From: Paraliobacillus ryukyuensis
Lineage (GTDB): Bacteria; Bacillota; Bacilli; Bacillales; Amphibacillaceae
Assembly: GCF_003315295.1 (NCBI RefSeq)
Contig: NZ_QNRI01000002.1
Span: 124,001 to 188,000 of the forward strand
Length of the DNA stretch: 64,000 bases
Direction: 5' to 3'
Each line of letters starts with the position of its first letter. Position 1 is the stretch's first letter. This document shows positions 16,384 through 25,878 of the stretch, one piece after another. A program made the position numbers and the translations under genes. The notes below the pieces were generated by a model. It was not told the DNA's origin and ran no database searches. It saw only the letters and a list, made by a program, of their open reading frames with translations.

Positions 16384-17667
16384 ATGAATCGATTTATGGA
16401 AGTATTAGAAAATATACTAATGCCAGTAGCCGATAAGTTAAATAATAATCGTTATTTAACGGCATTACGAAATGGTTTTATGGTAGCTTTACCACTGATC
16501 ATTTTTGGTTCTATCTTTGTTGTTATTGCCAACTTTCCATTTTTAGATCAATGGTTAAGTGAGGACGCATATGCGACTTATAAAAGCATTTTAGACCCTG
16601 CATCTGCGTCAACTTTAAGTATCATGGGATTGTTTGTCATTATTGGTATCGGTTATAAAATGGTTGAACAACGAGGTGGCGAAGCAATATATGGTGGTGT
16701 GGTAGCGGTTGCAGCCTTTCTTATATTAACACCAAAAGTAGTTGAAGGTGTATCAGGTGCAATCCCTACAGCTTTATTAGGAGCAGAGGGAATGTTCTTA
16801 GGAATATTTACTGCATTTTTTGCAGCAGAAATCTACCAGTATTTTGTGAAGAAAAACCTTACAATCAAAATGCCAGCAGGTGTTCCTGATGCAGTATCTC
16901 GTTCATTTAGTGCATTAATTCCAATAACATTAACATTGACCATCTTTTTAGCTGTTCGTGTGATTTTTAGTTATACTCCATTCGAAACAGTACAGAACTT
17001 TATTTATACCATTATTCAAGAACCATTAACAGCGCTAGGTAGTGGATTGCCTGCCACATTAATTGCGGTATTGCTAATTCAAGTGTTTTGGTTCTTCGGT
17101 CTTCACGGTCAAATTATTGTAAACTCTGTGTTCGACCCAATTTGGTACACGTTAAATGACCAAAACTTAGCAGCTTATCAAGCTGGTACGGATTTACCTA
17201 ACATTGTGACAAAACAATTTATGGATACATTTATCGTAGGTATTGGTGGATCAGGTATGACACTCGCTGTTATCATTGGTATCTTTATTATCGGAAAAAG
17301 TCGTCAATTAAAAGAACTAGGCAAGCTAGGTGCTCCGGCAGGTATTTTCAATGTTAACGAGCCAGTTATCTTTGGTTTACCAATTATTATGAACCCATTA
17401 GTTCTTATTCCATGGTTAGTAGCACCTGTTGTTATTGCTTTAATCACTTATTTCTCTATGGCAACAGGAATTGTTCCAAAACCAGTCGGGGTCATTGTGC
17501 CATGGACGACACCACCATTTATAAGTGGCTTTTTAGCTACAGGTAATAGTGTTGCAGGGGGATTGCTGCAACTATTTAATATCGGAGTTGTATTCCTAAT
17601 TTGGTGGCCATTCTTAAAAATCATGGATAAACAATATTATGAAAAAGAAAAGAATGCAGCAGCATAG
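16384..17667 (+). CDS. licC: PTS lactose/cellobiose-family EIIC permease
   Basis: A 427-residue polytopic EIIC with about ten helices. It shows the Lac-family blocks FGLHGQIIVNSVFDPIWY, GIGGSGMTLAVIIG and FNVNEPVIFGLPIIMNP, which contain the conserved His and the NEP sugar-binding motif. It transports and releases the phosphorylated beta-glucoside. GAGGAGG precedes the ATG at 16384. It is separated from EIIA by a 99-nt gap with a hairpin that could reduce downstream expression. Confidence 0.92.
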   Translation: MNRFMEVLENILMPVADKLNNNRYLTALRNGFMVALPLIIFGSIFVVIANFPFLDQWLSEDAYATYKSILDPASASTLSIMGLFVIIGIGYKMVEQRGGEAIYGGVVAVAAFLILTPKVVEGVSGAIPTALLGAEGMFLGIFTAFFAAEIYQYFVKKNLTIKMPAGVPDAVSRSFSALIPITLTLTIFLAVRVIFSYTPFETVQNFIYTIIQEPLTALGSGLPATLIAVLLIQVFWFFGLHGQIIVNSVFDPIWYTLNDQNLAAYQAGTDLPNIVTKQFMDTFIVGIGGSGMTLAVIIGIFIIGKSRQLKELGKLGAPAGIFNVNEPVIFGLPIIMNPLVLIPWLVAPVVIALITYFSMATGIVPKPVGVIVPWTTPPFISGFLATGNSVAGGLLQLFNIGVVFLIWWPFLKIMDKQYYEKEKNAAA

Positions 17668-17691
17668 TAGCTTTATAAAATAAAAAAGGGT

Positions 17692-17740
17692 GAATACGTA
17701 TTTCCTTCTATATCCATTTTAGGAAGTGCGTATTCCTTTT
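17692..17740 (+). terminator. intra-operon hairpin / partial terminator
   Basis: GAATACG (17692-17698) pairs with CGTATTC (17729-17735), and inside it TTCCT with AGGAA, followed by CTTTT. It lies between the EIIC and EIIA genes and may attenuate or mark mRNA ends. Confidence 0.6.
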
Positions 17741-17766
17741 AGACATATAAAATGGGGTGACGAAAA

Positions 17767-18075
17767 ATGGAAAATACTTTAACCGAAATTGCTTTCCAAA
17801 TCATTTTGTACGCTGGGAACGGCAGATCGAGTGCAATGGAAGCTATTCAAGAAGCAAAAGAAGGAAACTTTGAGGAAGCTGATCGCTTAATGGATGAAGC
17901 AAGTACTGAACTAGGAAAGGCGCATGGATATCAAACTAAATTGCTCCAGGAAGAAGCGGGCGGGGAAGGATCGTCTGTTAGTGTCATACTTGTTCATTCA
18001 CAAGACCATTTGATGACAGCTATGACAGTGAGAGATTTAGCTACAGAAATCATAGAGATATATCGCAATAAATAG
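17767..18075 (+). CDS. licA: PTS lactose/cellobiose-family EIIA
   Basis: A 102-residue helical EIIA. The phosphorylation site is His77 in VILVHSQDHLMTAM, equivalent to the His of LacF/CelA proteins, with Asp80/His81 as the conserved neighbours. It receives phosphate from HPr. GGGGTGA precedes the ATG at 17767. Third gene of the lic-type operon, 19 nt before the glucosidase. Confidence 0.92.
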   Translation: MENTLTEIAFQIILYAGNGRSSAMEAIQEAKEGNFEEADRLMDEASTELGKAHGYQTKLLQEEAGGEGSSVSVILVHSQDHLMTAMTVRDLATEIIEIYRNK

Positions 18076-18094
18076 ATAGGGGAGGTAATCAAGT

Positions 18095-19477
18095 ATGACA
18101 GTAACACATAAGTTTCCAGAAGGGTTTTGGTGGGGTAGCGCTGCATCGGCAATGCAAACAGAAGGTGCTGGTTTTGAAGGTGGTCGTGGTAAAACAACTT
18201 GGGATCATTGGTATGAAACAGAACCAAATCGCTTTTTTGACGGAGTAGGACCAGAAACTACATCTGATTTTTATCACCGTTACAAAGAAGATATTAAGAA
18301 TATGAAAAAAATTGGTCATAATTCTTTTCGTATGTCTATCTCATGGGCTCGTTTGATTCCTGGTGGAGAAGGCGAGGTGAATGCAGAAGCAGTAACATTT
18401 TACAATAATGTTATTGACGAATTAATTGCGCAAGGCATTGAACCGTTCGTGAATTTATTCCACTTCGATATGCCATTGGAAATGCAAGAAAAAGGCGGAT
18501 GGGAAAATCGCGAAGTCATTGATGCTTATGTAACTTATGCTAAACATTGCTTTGCTTTGTTTGGAGATCGAGTGACTACATGGTTCACCTTTAACGAACC
18601 GATTGTTCCAGTAGAAGGCGGTTATTTATATGATTTTCATTACCCAAATATAGTTGATGCTAAAAAAGCATTTCAAGTGGCATATAACACGATGATTGCA
18701 CATGCAAGAGTGGTGGAAGTATACCACAAAAACTATGACGGTAAAATTGGGATTGTTTTAAATCTGACGCCTTCTTATCCTCGAAGTCAAAATCCTGCAG
18801 ATTTAAAAGCTTCCCATATCTGTGACTTATTTTTCAATCGAAGCTTCTTAGATCCAGCGGTTAAAGGTGAATACCCTGAAGATCTAATTGAACTTTTAAA
18901 AGAACATGGTCACTTGCCCACTACACAAGAAGGCGATCGACAGTTATTGAAAGACAATACGGTAGATTTGTTAGGGGTTAATTATTATCAGCCTCGTCGT
19001 GTGAAAGCAAAAGAGCAACTACCTAATCCATATAGCCCGTTTATGCCGGATTGGTTTTTTGATAATTATGAAATGCCTGGTCGCAGGATGAATCCGTATC
19101 GAGGCTGGGAGATTTACGAGAAGGGTGTTTACGATATTATGATAAACTTAAGAGATAATTACGGGAATATTGAATCATTTATCTCTGAAAATGGCATGGG
19201 TGTTCAAAATGAAGAACGTTTTCTTAAAGATGGCAGAATTGAAGATGATTACCGGATTGACTTTATTAAAGGTCATCTAAAATGGCTTCATCAAGCAATA
19301 CAAGAAGGTTGTAACACAAAAGGCTATCATTTATGGACGTTTATGGACAATTGGTCTTGGATGAATGCCTACAAGAATAGATATGGGTTTTACGCTGTTA
19401 ATATTGATACGCAGGAACGGACAGCGAAGAAAAGTGCTTCTTGGTTTGAAGAAGTATCAAAAAACAATGGCTTTTAA
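18095..19477 (+). CDS. GH1 6-phospho-beta-glucosidase
   Basis: A 460-residue family GH1 (beta/alpha)8 enzyme. Acid/base Glu168 lies in TWFTFNEPIVP and nucleophile Glu365 in FISENGMG. The start GFWWGSAASAMQTEG and the phosphate-pocket region near the C-terminus (NRYGFYAV) fit the phospho-glycosidase branch. It splits the 6-phospho-beta-glucosides made by the upstream PTS. In B. subtilis licH is a GH4 enzyme, so here an unrelated family fills the same operon slot. TAGGGGAGG precedes the ATG. A hairpin at 19506-19538 follows. Confidence 0.92.
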   Translation: MTVTHKFPEGFWWGSAASAMQTEGAGFEGGRGKTTWDHWYETEPNRFFDGVGPETTSDFYHRYKEDIKNMKKIGHNSFRMSISWARLIPGGEGEVNAEAVTFYNNVIDELIAQGIEPFVNLFHFDMPLEMQEKGGWENREVIDAYVTYAKHCFALFGDRVTTWFTFNEPIVPVEGGYLYDFHYPNIVDAKKAFQVAYNTMIAHARVVEVYHKNYDGKIGIVLNLTPSYPRSQNPADLKASHICDLFFNRSFLDPAVKGEYPEDLIELLKEHGHLPTTQEGDRQLLKDNTVDLLGVNYYQPRRVKAKEQLPNPYSPFMPDWFFDNYEMPGRRMNPYRGWEIYEKGVYDIMINLRDNYGNIESFISENGMGVQNEERFLKDGRIEDDYRIDFIKGHLKWLHQAIQEGCNTKGYHLWTFMDNWSWMNAYKNRYGFYAVNIDTQERTAKKSASWFEEVSKNNGF

Positions 19478-19505
19478 TGATTGATCCTCTTACCGAATAG
19501 GAGAA

Positions 19506-19538
19506 GAAAAACGTGGCCAAAACGCAGCTGCGTTTTTC
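19506..19538 (+). terminator. Rho-independent terminator
   Basis: GAAAAACG and CGTTTTTC flank a nested palindrome AAAACGCAGCTGCGTTTT; the T-rich right arm makes this a terminator separating the structural genes from the regulator gene, which has a TATAAT at 19554-19559. Confidence 0.65.
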
Positions 19539-19616
19539 TGCTCATTATTTGTGTATAATTAATTTGAACAAGACGTTTTGGATGAGGGGAAAGTAGAGGG
19601 TAAAGGGGATGATGAA

Positions 19617-21551
19617 TTGAACTCCCGATTGATGCAAATTTTGCGTGAATTAATGGCATCAGAAACGCCTCTTACAAGTGAATATTTAGCAAATATTATT
19701 CAAGTAACTTCTCGAACAGTACGAGAAGACATCAAATCGCTTGATCAGTCTTTGCGTTCCAATGGAGCCAAAATTCATTCAATAAGAGGAACTGGCTATC
19801 AATTAGTGATTGAAAATGATCAATTATTTCGCTCTTTTTTACAAGATTTTATTCAAAAAGAGAAAGGTGAAGAACTAGTTACACCTGATTCTCCAGAAGC
19901 TAGAGTCAAATACCTGATACGTCGTTTTTTATTAGCAGAAGGTTATTTAAAGCTTGACGATTTATGTGACGAGATGCATATTAGTAAGTCAACGATTCAG
20001 AATGATTTGCGGCAAGTAAAAAAAGTATTTGATAACTATGGAATCTATTTAGAAAAACGCCCAAATTATGGTTTGAAAGTTAAGGGGAGTGAAGTGAAGC
20101 TACGCTTTGCTTTGGCTGAATATGTATTTGATCGAAGTGAATCAGTTGCCAAAGATATATGGCAAGATCAATTAACATCATTGGCAGCAAAAGATAATCT
20201 GACAGCTATTTGGAAGGTGATTATTGACGAAATTAAAGAAAACGGCATTACCTTGTCAGATATTGCAATCAATAATTTGTTTATTCATATCGCGATCGCA
20301 TACAAGCGAATTCAGAGTGGGCATCGTGTGTCTATGTATAAAAAAGAACTTAATGAAATAATTGATCAAAAAGAGTATCAAGTAGCAAAAGACATTGTGA
20401 AGCAGACAGAAGTATTATTAGGTGTTACTTTTCCACAGGTGGAAATTGCGTATATCGCACTGCATTTGTTAGGAACAAAAATGATTACCCAAACTAACAT
20501 GACAGAGAATGACATTGAGCAAGCACTCGAAAATGATATTTATAACTTAACCACACGTTGTCTGGATTTTATTGAAGAAAAATTACATCTAGGTATTCGG
20601 CATGATCGTGAATTAATTATTGGACTGGGCTTACATTTGAAACCAGCTATTAACCGTTATAAATATGGAATGAACATTCGTAACCCAATGATTGATGATA
20701 TCAAGGCAAACTATCCACTAGCCTTTGAAGCAGGTATCGTTGCTGGTATGGTTTTAGAAGATAGTATGAACGTTACCATTGATGAAAATGAGATAGGTTA
20801 CATTGCACTTCACATTGGTGCAGCGATGGAGCGAAGAAAAATACAGACAGGTCCCAAACGTTGCATGATCGTCTGCGCTTCTGGATTAGGTAGTGCACAA
20901 TTGTTAAAATACAAACTAAAATCTAAATTCGGCGATAAATTAGATGTAGTTGGTACTACAGAATATTACAAGCTACAACAAATTACTTTTGAACAAGTAG
21001 ATTTCGTTATTAGTTCGGTTCCTATTCGTGAACATCTTCCTGTACCAATCATTGAAGTGAATACGATTTTGGGAGATAGAGATCTATCGAAAGTGGAGTC
21101 CTTTGTAGTTGAACAAACACAAAGTGTGTTTGAGTATATTAAAAAAGATCTTATTTTTCTTAATCAATCCTTTCAAACTAGGGATGATATATTAATATTC
21201 CTGGTAGATGAATTGAAAAAAAGAAAGTTAGTTCCAGACAATTATTTAAGCCTTATTTATGAAAGGGAAAGCATAGCACCAACTGCCTATGGGAATTTAG
21301 TTGCTATCCCACATCCAGTTACTGCGCAAACCGATCATACGTTTTTAACCATATGTACGTTAGAAAAGTCAATTGATTGGGCAGAAAACAGAGTGCAATT
21401 TGTCTGTTTATTAAATGTCGAAAAAGATAGTCAAGAGGATTTACAGCATATGTATGAAATGTTGGGAAATATGGTTGATAATAAAGTTTTAGTGCAAAAA
21501 TTAATAAAATGTACGAGTTATCATGAATTTATTAATGCATTGATTGAATAG
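19617..21551 (+). CDS. licR: PRD-containing PTS-regulated transcriptional activator (LicR-like)
   Basis: A modular regulator of about 645 residues: two N-terminal HTH domains (residues 5-65 and about 95-150), two PRD domains with conserved His (about 170-390), an EIIB-like domain with Cys in CMIVCASGLGSAQLL, and a C-terminal EIIA-like domain with His in GNLVAIPHPV. PTS components phosphorylate PRD and EII-like domains to report sugar supply and carbon status. TTG 19617 is preferred because AAAGGGG lies 8 nt upstream; the more upstream TTG at 19578 has no ribosome binding site. It should activate the lic operon just upstream. Confidence 0.88.
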   Translation: MNSRLMQILRELMASETPLTSEYLANIIQVTSRTVREDIKSLDQSLRSNGAKIHSIRGTGYQLVIENDQLFRSFLQDFIQKEKGEELVTPDSPEARVKYLIRRFLLAEGYLKLDDLCDEMHISKSTIQNDLRQVKKVFDNYGIYLEKRPNYGLKVKGSEVKLRFALAEYVFDRSESVAKDIWQDQLTSLAAKDNLTAIWKVIIDEIKENGITLSDIAINNLFIHIAIAYKRIQSGHRVSMYKKELNEIIDQKEYQVAKDIVKQTEVLLGVTFPQVEIAYIALHLLGTKMITQTNMTENDIEQALENDIYNLTTRCLDFIEEKLHLGIRHDRELIIGLGLHLKPAINRYKYGMNIRNPMIDDIKANYPLAFEAGIVAGMVLEDSMNVTIDENEIGYIALHIGAAMERRKIQTGPKRCMIVCASGLGSAQLLKYKLKSKFGDKLDVVGTTEYYKLQQITFEQVDFVISSVPIREHLPVPIIEVNTILGDRDLSKVESFVVEQTQSVFEYIKKDLIFLNQSFQTRDDILIFLVDELKKRKLVPDNYLSLIYERESIAPTAYGNLVAIPHPVTAQTDHTFLTICTLEKSIDWAENRVQFVCLLNVEKDSQEDLQHMYEMLGNMVDNKVLVQKLIKCTSYHEFINALIE

Positions 21552-21589
21552 AAAAAGAACAGATAGCTGTGTGCTTATCTGTTCTTTTT
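21552..21589 (+). terminator. Rho-independent terminator
   Basis: AAAAAGAACAGATA and TATCTGTTCTTTTT form a perfect 14-bp stem immediately after the licR stop codon. Confidence 0.9.
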
Positions 21590-21691
21590 GATTTTGTTTG
21601 TATAGATTCAAAATATAATCTAGTTTACCTTTTCGTTTCGTTATAATATCGGTACAATATAGGAAAATGATGAAGTAAAGGAAGAGGAAAT

Positions 21692-22681
21692 GTGCCTACA
21701 ATAAAAGAAATAGCTACTATGGCAAGTGTATCGCGATCAACCGTGTCACGGGTATTGAATGATTCAGGTTATGTTAGCGATGAAGCTCGTAAACGAGTAG
21801 AACAAGTGATTAAAGAAACTGGTTACATGCCAAGCGTGCAAGCAAAAGCGTTACGAACGAAAAAGACGAAAGTGATTGGTGTGATTGTACCAACCATTCG
21901 GACAGAGACATCAAGTAGATTAGTCGCTGGAATGGATTACATTTTAGCCGAAGCGGGTTATCAAGTATTGTTAGCAACTACGAATCAAGAAAGAGAAAAA
22001 GAACTAGAATTTCTCCAGTTATTACAGACAAGGCAAGTAGATGGCATTATTTTCGCAGCTACCAATGTAGAACCTACGTTAATAGAAAAAATAAATTGTT
22101 TATCGATTCCTATAACGGTAATTGGGCAAGAAATTGATGGTGTACCTAATGTACTTTATGATGATTATCATGCTGCGAAAGATCTCACACAATTGCTAAT
22201 TAGCAAAGGGCACAAGCGTATTGGATTTATTGGAGTTAATGAAAAGGACCGCGCAGTTGGCTATCTAAGAAAGAAAGCTTTTCTCGAAATGATGAAGCGT
22301 GCTTCGCTAAATGTGGAAACAGGATGGGTGCAAGAGGGAATTTTTGATATTCATTCAGGATATGTTGCAACAGAAAAAATGTTAGCTTACTCAAAACAGT
22401 TACCAACAGCTATCTTTGCTGTAACCGATCGTTTGGCTATCGGTGCAATGCAATTTCTGAAACAACACAACTATCGTGTTCCTGATGATATAGCGGTTGT
22501 TGGTATTGGAGCTTCTGAAATATCTGAGCATTTAACACCTGCATTGACAACGGTGGACTATCAATATGAGCAGGCTGGAAGACAAGCCGCGATGCTATTA
22601 ATACAGCAATTAAACGTAAAAGAAAGCGTTACAAAAAAAATCGTGTTAGACTATAGACTTTTAGATAGAGATAGTGTATGA
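21692..22681 (+). CDS. LacI family regulator of the sucrose operon
   Basis: A 329-residue LacI/GalR protein: N-terminal HTH (PTIKEIATMASVSRSTVSRV) with the hinge helix AKALRT, then a periplasmic-binding-protein-like effector domain (residues 60-329). GTG 21692 is the start, after AAAGGAAGAGG. It precedes a sucrose-type PTS gene and a sucrose-6-phosphate hydrolase gene, so it is probably the ScrR-type repressor. A CG-centred perfect palindrome at 22720-22737 between it and the PTS gene is the expected operator. Ends at its own terminator. Confidence 0.88.
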   Translation: MPTIKEIATMASVSRSTVSRVLNDSGYVSDEARKRVEQVIKETGYMPSVQAKALRTKKTKVIGVIVPTIRTETSSRLVAGMDYILAEAGYQVLLATTNQEREKELEFLQLLQTRQVDGIIFAATNVEPTLIEKINCLSIPITVIGQEIDGVPNVLYDDYHAAKDLTQLLISKGHKRIGFIGVNEKDRAVGYLRKKAFLEMMKRASLNVETGWVQEGIFDIHSGYVATEKMLAYSKQLPTAIFAVTDRLAIGAMQFLKQHNYRVPDDIAVVGIGASEISEHLTPALTTVDYQYEQAGRQAAMLLIQQLNVKESVTKKIVLDYRLLDRDSV

Positions 22682-22684
22682 TTT

Positions 22685-22713
22685 GAGGTGAAATCGATTT
22701 CATCTCTTTTTTT
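22685..22713 (+). terminator. Rho-independent terminator
   Basis: GAGGTGAAAT and ATTTCATCTC pair around CG (one wobble) and are followed by seven T residues. Confidence 0.8.
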
Positions 22714-22719
22714 AAACGG

Positions 22720-22737
22720 TGTGGTATCGATACCACA
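22720..22737. promoter_or_regulatory. operator: perfect 18-bp palindrome
   Basis: TGTGGTATCGATACCACA is a perfect, CG-centred palindrome, the form bound by LacI-family dimers. It sits between the regulator gene and the sucrose PTS gene. Confidence 0.8.
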
Positions 22738-22798
22738 AATTGTTTATGTTTAGTTGTTTGAGACGAATCTTAGGTAATTTCATTATTTTTATAACTAG

Positions 22799-22816
22799 TA
22801 TGGGAACGATTCCATA
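22799..22816. promoter_or_regulatory. second CG-centred imperfect palindrome
   Basis: TATGGGAACGATTCCATA has 7 of 9 symmetric pairs and a central CG. It lies 28 nt before the PTS start and may be a second LacI-family operator; the two centres are 79 bp apart. Confidence 0.5.
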
Positions 22817-22843
22817 AAGGACAAAATGAAGGAGTGAATCAAT

Positions 22844-24235
22844 ATGTCAGAGAACAAAAAAGTAGCAAAAGAAATTATTCATGCCGTCGGAGGTCAAGAC
22901 AACATTACTTCTGTAGCGCACTGTGCAACTAGACTTCGAATTATGGTCAACGATAAAGAACAAATTGATCAAGAAAAAGTAGAAAATATCGATAAAGTTA
23001 AAGGCGCATTTTTTAACTCTGGGCAATATCAAATTATCCTAGGAACTGGTACAGTCAATCGAGTCTATGAAGAAGTTGAGAAATTAGGAATAGAAGGTTC
23101 AACAAAAGCTGAGCAATCACAAGAAGCGAAAAAGTCAGGCAACTTCTTGCAACGAGCTATTCGTTCATTGGGTGATGTGTTCGTTCCGATTATTCCAGTA
23201 CTCGTTGCGACAGGACTATTCATGGGTCTACGTGGTTTAGTCATGCAAGAAACGATTCTAGGGCTATTTGGTTTAACAGAAGCAGATATATCAAGTAATT
23301 TTATTTTATTTACTGAAATTCTAACAGATACGGCTTTTATTTTCTTGCCTGCATTAATTGCTTGGTCTGCATTTCGAGTATTTGGTGGCTCACCTATTAT
23401 TGGGTTAGTTTTAGGATTGATGTTAGTTAGTCCATCCTTGCCTAATGCTTGGGGTGTGGCAGAAGGTGGTGTAGAGCCGATTTACTTTGGCTTTATTCCA
23501 GTGGTAGGTTATCAAGGTTCCGTTTTACCAGCATTTTTTGCCGGTTTGATTGGCGCAAAAGTAGAGCGCTTTATTCGCAAACGTGTCCCAGAGGCATTAG
23601 ACCTGATATTAACGCCATTTTTAACGTTATTAATTATGATTAGTTTTGCAATGTTTATGCTTGGGCCAATTTTCCATGAAGTAGAAAGTTATATTTTGGA
23701 TGGAACATTAGCAGTCTTAGACTTACCGTTAGGTCTAGGTGGATTGTTGATTGGACTATTTCATCAGCTTATCGTTGTAACTGGTGTGCACCACATCTTT
23801 AATTTATTAGAAATTCAGTTACTTGAGAATTTCGGTAACAACCCATTTAACGCTATTATTACTGCGTCAATCGCTGCACAAGGTGGTGCTGCTTTGGCAG
23901 TTGGAATAAAAGCAAAATCTAAGAAAATGAAAGCACTTGCTTTACCATCAGCACTGTCTGCTTTTCTAGGTATAACGGAACCAGCTATTTTTGGTGTCAA
24001 CTTACGTCTAGGTAAACCATTCTTAATGGGAATCATCGCCGGTGGATTAGGTGGTTTCTTAGCTTCCTTGTTCGATCTTGCAGGAACAGGAATGTCCATC
24101 ACTGTGCTTCCAGGGGTATTACTTTATTTAAATAGTCAGCTATTACTATATATTCTGGTTAACATTGTATCTATTGGCGCTGCTTTTGCGCTTACTTGGC
24201 TATTTGGTTATAAAGAAAAAGAAGAAGCATTGTAA
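22844..24235 (+). CDS. PTS sucrose-specific EIIBC
   Basis: A 463-residue EIIBC of the glucose/sucrose family. The N-terminal EIIB has its phospho-Cys in SVAHCATRLRIMV (around residue 27); the C-terminal EIIC has about ten helices with blocks VVTGVHHIFNLLEIQLL and GITEPAIFGVNLRL, typical of sucrose and trehalose permeases. No EIIA domain is fused, so another EIIA must phosphorylate it. AAGGAGTGA precedes the ATG. Sucrose specificity is inferred from the adjacent GH32 sucrose-6-phosphate hydrolase. Confidence 0.9.
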   Translation: MSENKKVAKEIIHAVGGQDNITSVAHCATRLRIMVNDKEQIDQEKVENIDKVKGAFFNSGQYQIILGTGTVNRVYEEVEKLGIEGSTKAEQSQEAKKSGNFLQRAIRSLGDVFVPIIPVLVATGLFMGLRGLVMQETILGLFGLTEADISSNFILFTEILTDTAFIFLPALIAWSAFRVFGGSPIIGLVLGLMLVSPSLPNAWGVAEGGVEPIYFGFIPVVGYQGSVLPAFFAGLIGAKVERFIRKRVPEALDLILTPFLTLLIMISFAMFMLGPIFHEVESYILDGTLAVLDLPLGLGGLLIGLFHQLIVVTGVHHIFNLLEIQLLENFGNNPFNAIITASIAAQGGAALAVGIKAKSKKMKALALPSALSAFLGITEPAIFGVNLRLGKPFLMGIIAGGLGGFLASLFDLAGTGMSITVLPGVLLYLNSQLLLYILVNIVSIGAAFALTWLFGYKEKEEAL

Positions 24236-24261
24236 GAACAGACAGAGAGGGGTGCAGTGAC

Positions 24262-25719
24262 ATGCTTCATAAAGATGATCAACTATTGAAAGAACAAGCA
24301 AATGAGCAAATACGAGAGCATGGCTCACTTGTCCAGCGCGATCCTTATCGATTACATTATCACGTTATGCCACCAGTAGGGTTACTAAATGACCCAAATG
24401 GTTTGGTATATTTCAATCAGTTATACCATTTGTTTTTTCAATGGAATCCATTTCAAACAGATCATGGGTCAAAATTTTGGGCGCATATGACATCGAAAGA
24501 TCTTATCCACTGGGAGTGGCAGCCAATTGCGTTAGCTCCTAGTGATCCATTTGATAAAAATGGCTGCTATTCTGGATCGGCTATTGTTCATGAAAATAAA
24601 CTCTATTTATTTTATACCGGGAATGTTCGTGATCAAGCAGGTAACCGTGAGTCGAATCAATGCTTAGCTATATCCGAAGACGGTATTACGTTTGAGAAAA
24701 AGGGTCCATTATTCACTGTTCCTGAAGGATATACCCCTCATTTTCGTGATCCAAAGGTATGGAAAGAAAATGATATGTGGTATCTGGTCATTGGAGCGCA
24801 AACTGAGCACTTACAAGGAAGAGCATTATTGTATAAGTCACAAAACATAACAGAATGGCAGTTAGTGGGGGAAATTTCAGATAAAGAGAAACCACTAACC
24901 GATTTCGGTTATATGTGGGAGTGTCCAGATTTACTCTTGTTTGACAATCAAGATGTATTATTGTTCTCCCCACAGGGCATTGAGCCGCAAGCTTACCAGT
25001 ACCATAATATTTATCAAACTGGTTATTTATCAGGTGTGTTAGATAGACAGACCGCAAATTTTAACCATCAAGAATTTATTGAATTGGATAACGGTTTTGA
25101 TTTCTATGCGCCTCAAACAACAGTAGATGGTCAAGGCAGACGCATTATGTTTGGTTGGATGGGGCTACCCGAAACGGATGAAGCATTTCATCCAACGAAG
25201 GATTATCGCTGGATTCACGCGATGACGATTCCAAGAGAATTAACCTTAAAACAAGGCATTTTGTATCAACAACCTGTAAAAGAGTTAACACAACTTCGCA
25301 AGGAGCTGTTGCTTAACCAACAACAAAAGTTGGTGGATGAAGTTGTTACACTACATGAGATACATCATGATGCACTTGAATTTATTTTTCAGGTACATGC
25401 GTTTAAAGGAAAGTCCTTAGAAGTCAGTTTCAGTGAACATACTAAACTCGTATTTAATAAGGAAATGCAGACACTGACATTACACAGAAATAGTATAAAA
25501 TCATATCAATCTGAGGCACGCACAACAGACCTTCAAGAGCTCACGGAATTACGCGTATATTTAGATGCCTCATCCATTGAAGTATTCGTTAATCAGGGAG
25601 AAAAAGTGTTTTCTGCTCGTCTGTTTGATGCAATTCCTTACCATGAGCTAACGTTACAAGTAAATGGCACGCTAGACTACCACTTGCAAGCATGGTCATT
25701 AAAAAACGTTATGAAATAA
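24262..25719 (+). CDS. scrB: sucrose-6-phosphate hydrolase (GH32)
   Basis: A 485-residue GH32 beta-fructosidase. Nucleophile Asp44 is in LLNDPNGLVYF, the transition-state stabiliser Asp163 in HFRDPKVW, and acid/base Glu220 in MWECPDLLLF; residues from about 340 form the beta-sandwich. With no signal peptide it acts in the cytoplasm, splitting sucrose-6-phosphate from the upstream EIIBC into glucose-6-phosphate and fructose. AGAGAGGGGTG precedes the ATG 26 nt after the PTS gene. Followed by a strong terminator. Confidence 0.93.
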   Translation: MLHKDDQLLKEQANEQIREHGSLVQRDPYRLHYHVMPPVGLLNDPNGLVYFNQLYHLFFQWNPFQTDHGSKFWAHMTSKDLIHWEWQPIALAPSDPFDKNGCYSGSAIVHENKLYLFYTGNVRDQAGNRESNQCLAISEDGITFEKKGPLFTVPEGYTPHFRDPKVWKENDMWYLVIGAQTEHLQGRALLYKSQNITEWQLVGEISDKEKPLTDFGYMWECPDLLLFDNQDVLLFSPQGIEPQAYQYHNIYQTGYLSGVLDRQTANFNHQEFIELDNGFDFYAPQTTVDGQGRRIMFGWMGLPETDEAFHPTKDYRWIHAMTIPRELTLKQGILYQQPVKELTQLRKELLLNQQQKLVDEVVTLHEIHHDALEFIFQVHAFKGKSLEVSFSEHTKLVFNKEMQTLTLHRNSIKSYQSEARTTDLQELTELRVYLDASSIEVFVNQGEKVFSARLFDAIPYHELTLQVNGTLDYHLQAWSLKNVMK

Positions 25720-25738
25720 AATTAAAGTTACTACTGTG

Positions 25739-25766
25739 AAAAAAGCAGACATTGTTCTGCTTTTTT
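25739..25766 (+). terminator. Rho-independent terminator
   Basis: AAAAAAGCAGA and TCTGCTTTTTT form an 11-bp stem; end of the sucrose operon. Confidence 0.9.
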
Positions 25767-25878
25767 GTATGACTTGTAAAAAAAGGTGGTTAAAACTAGT
25801 TTTATTTGCTTTCAATGTGTAATTTAGTATGATAGAGGGAAAATAACTATAAACAAACAATTATTGGAGGGAAACAAT

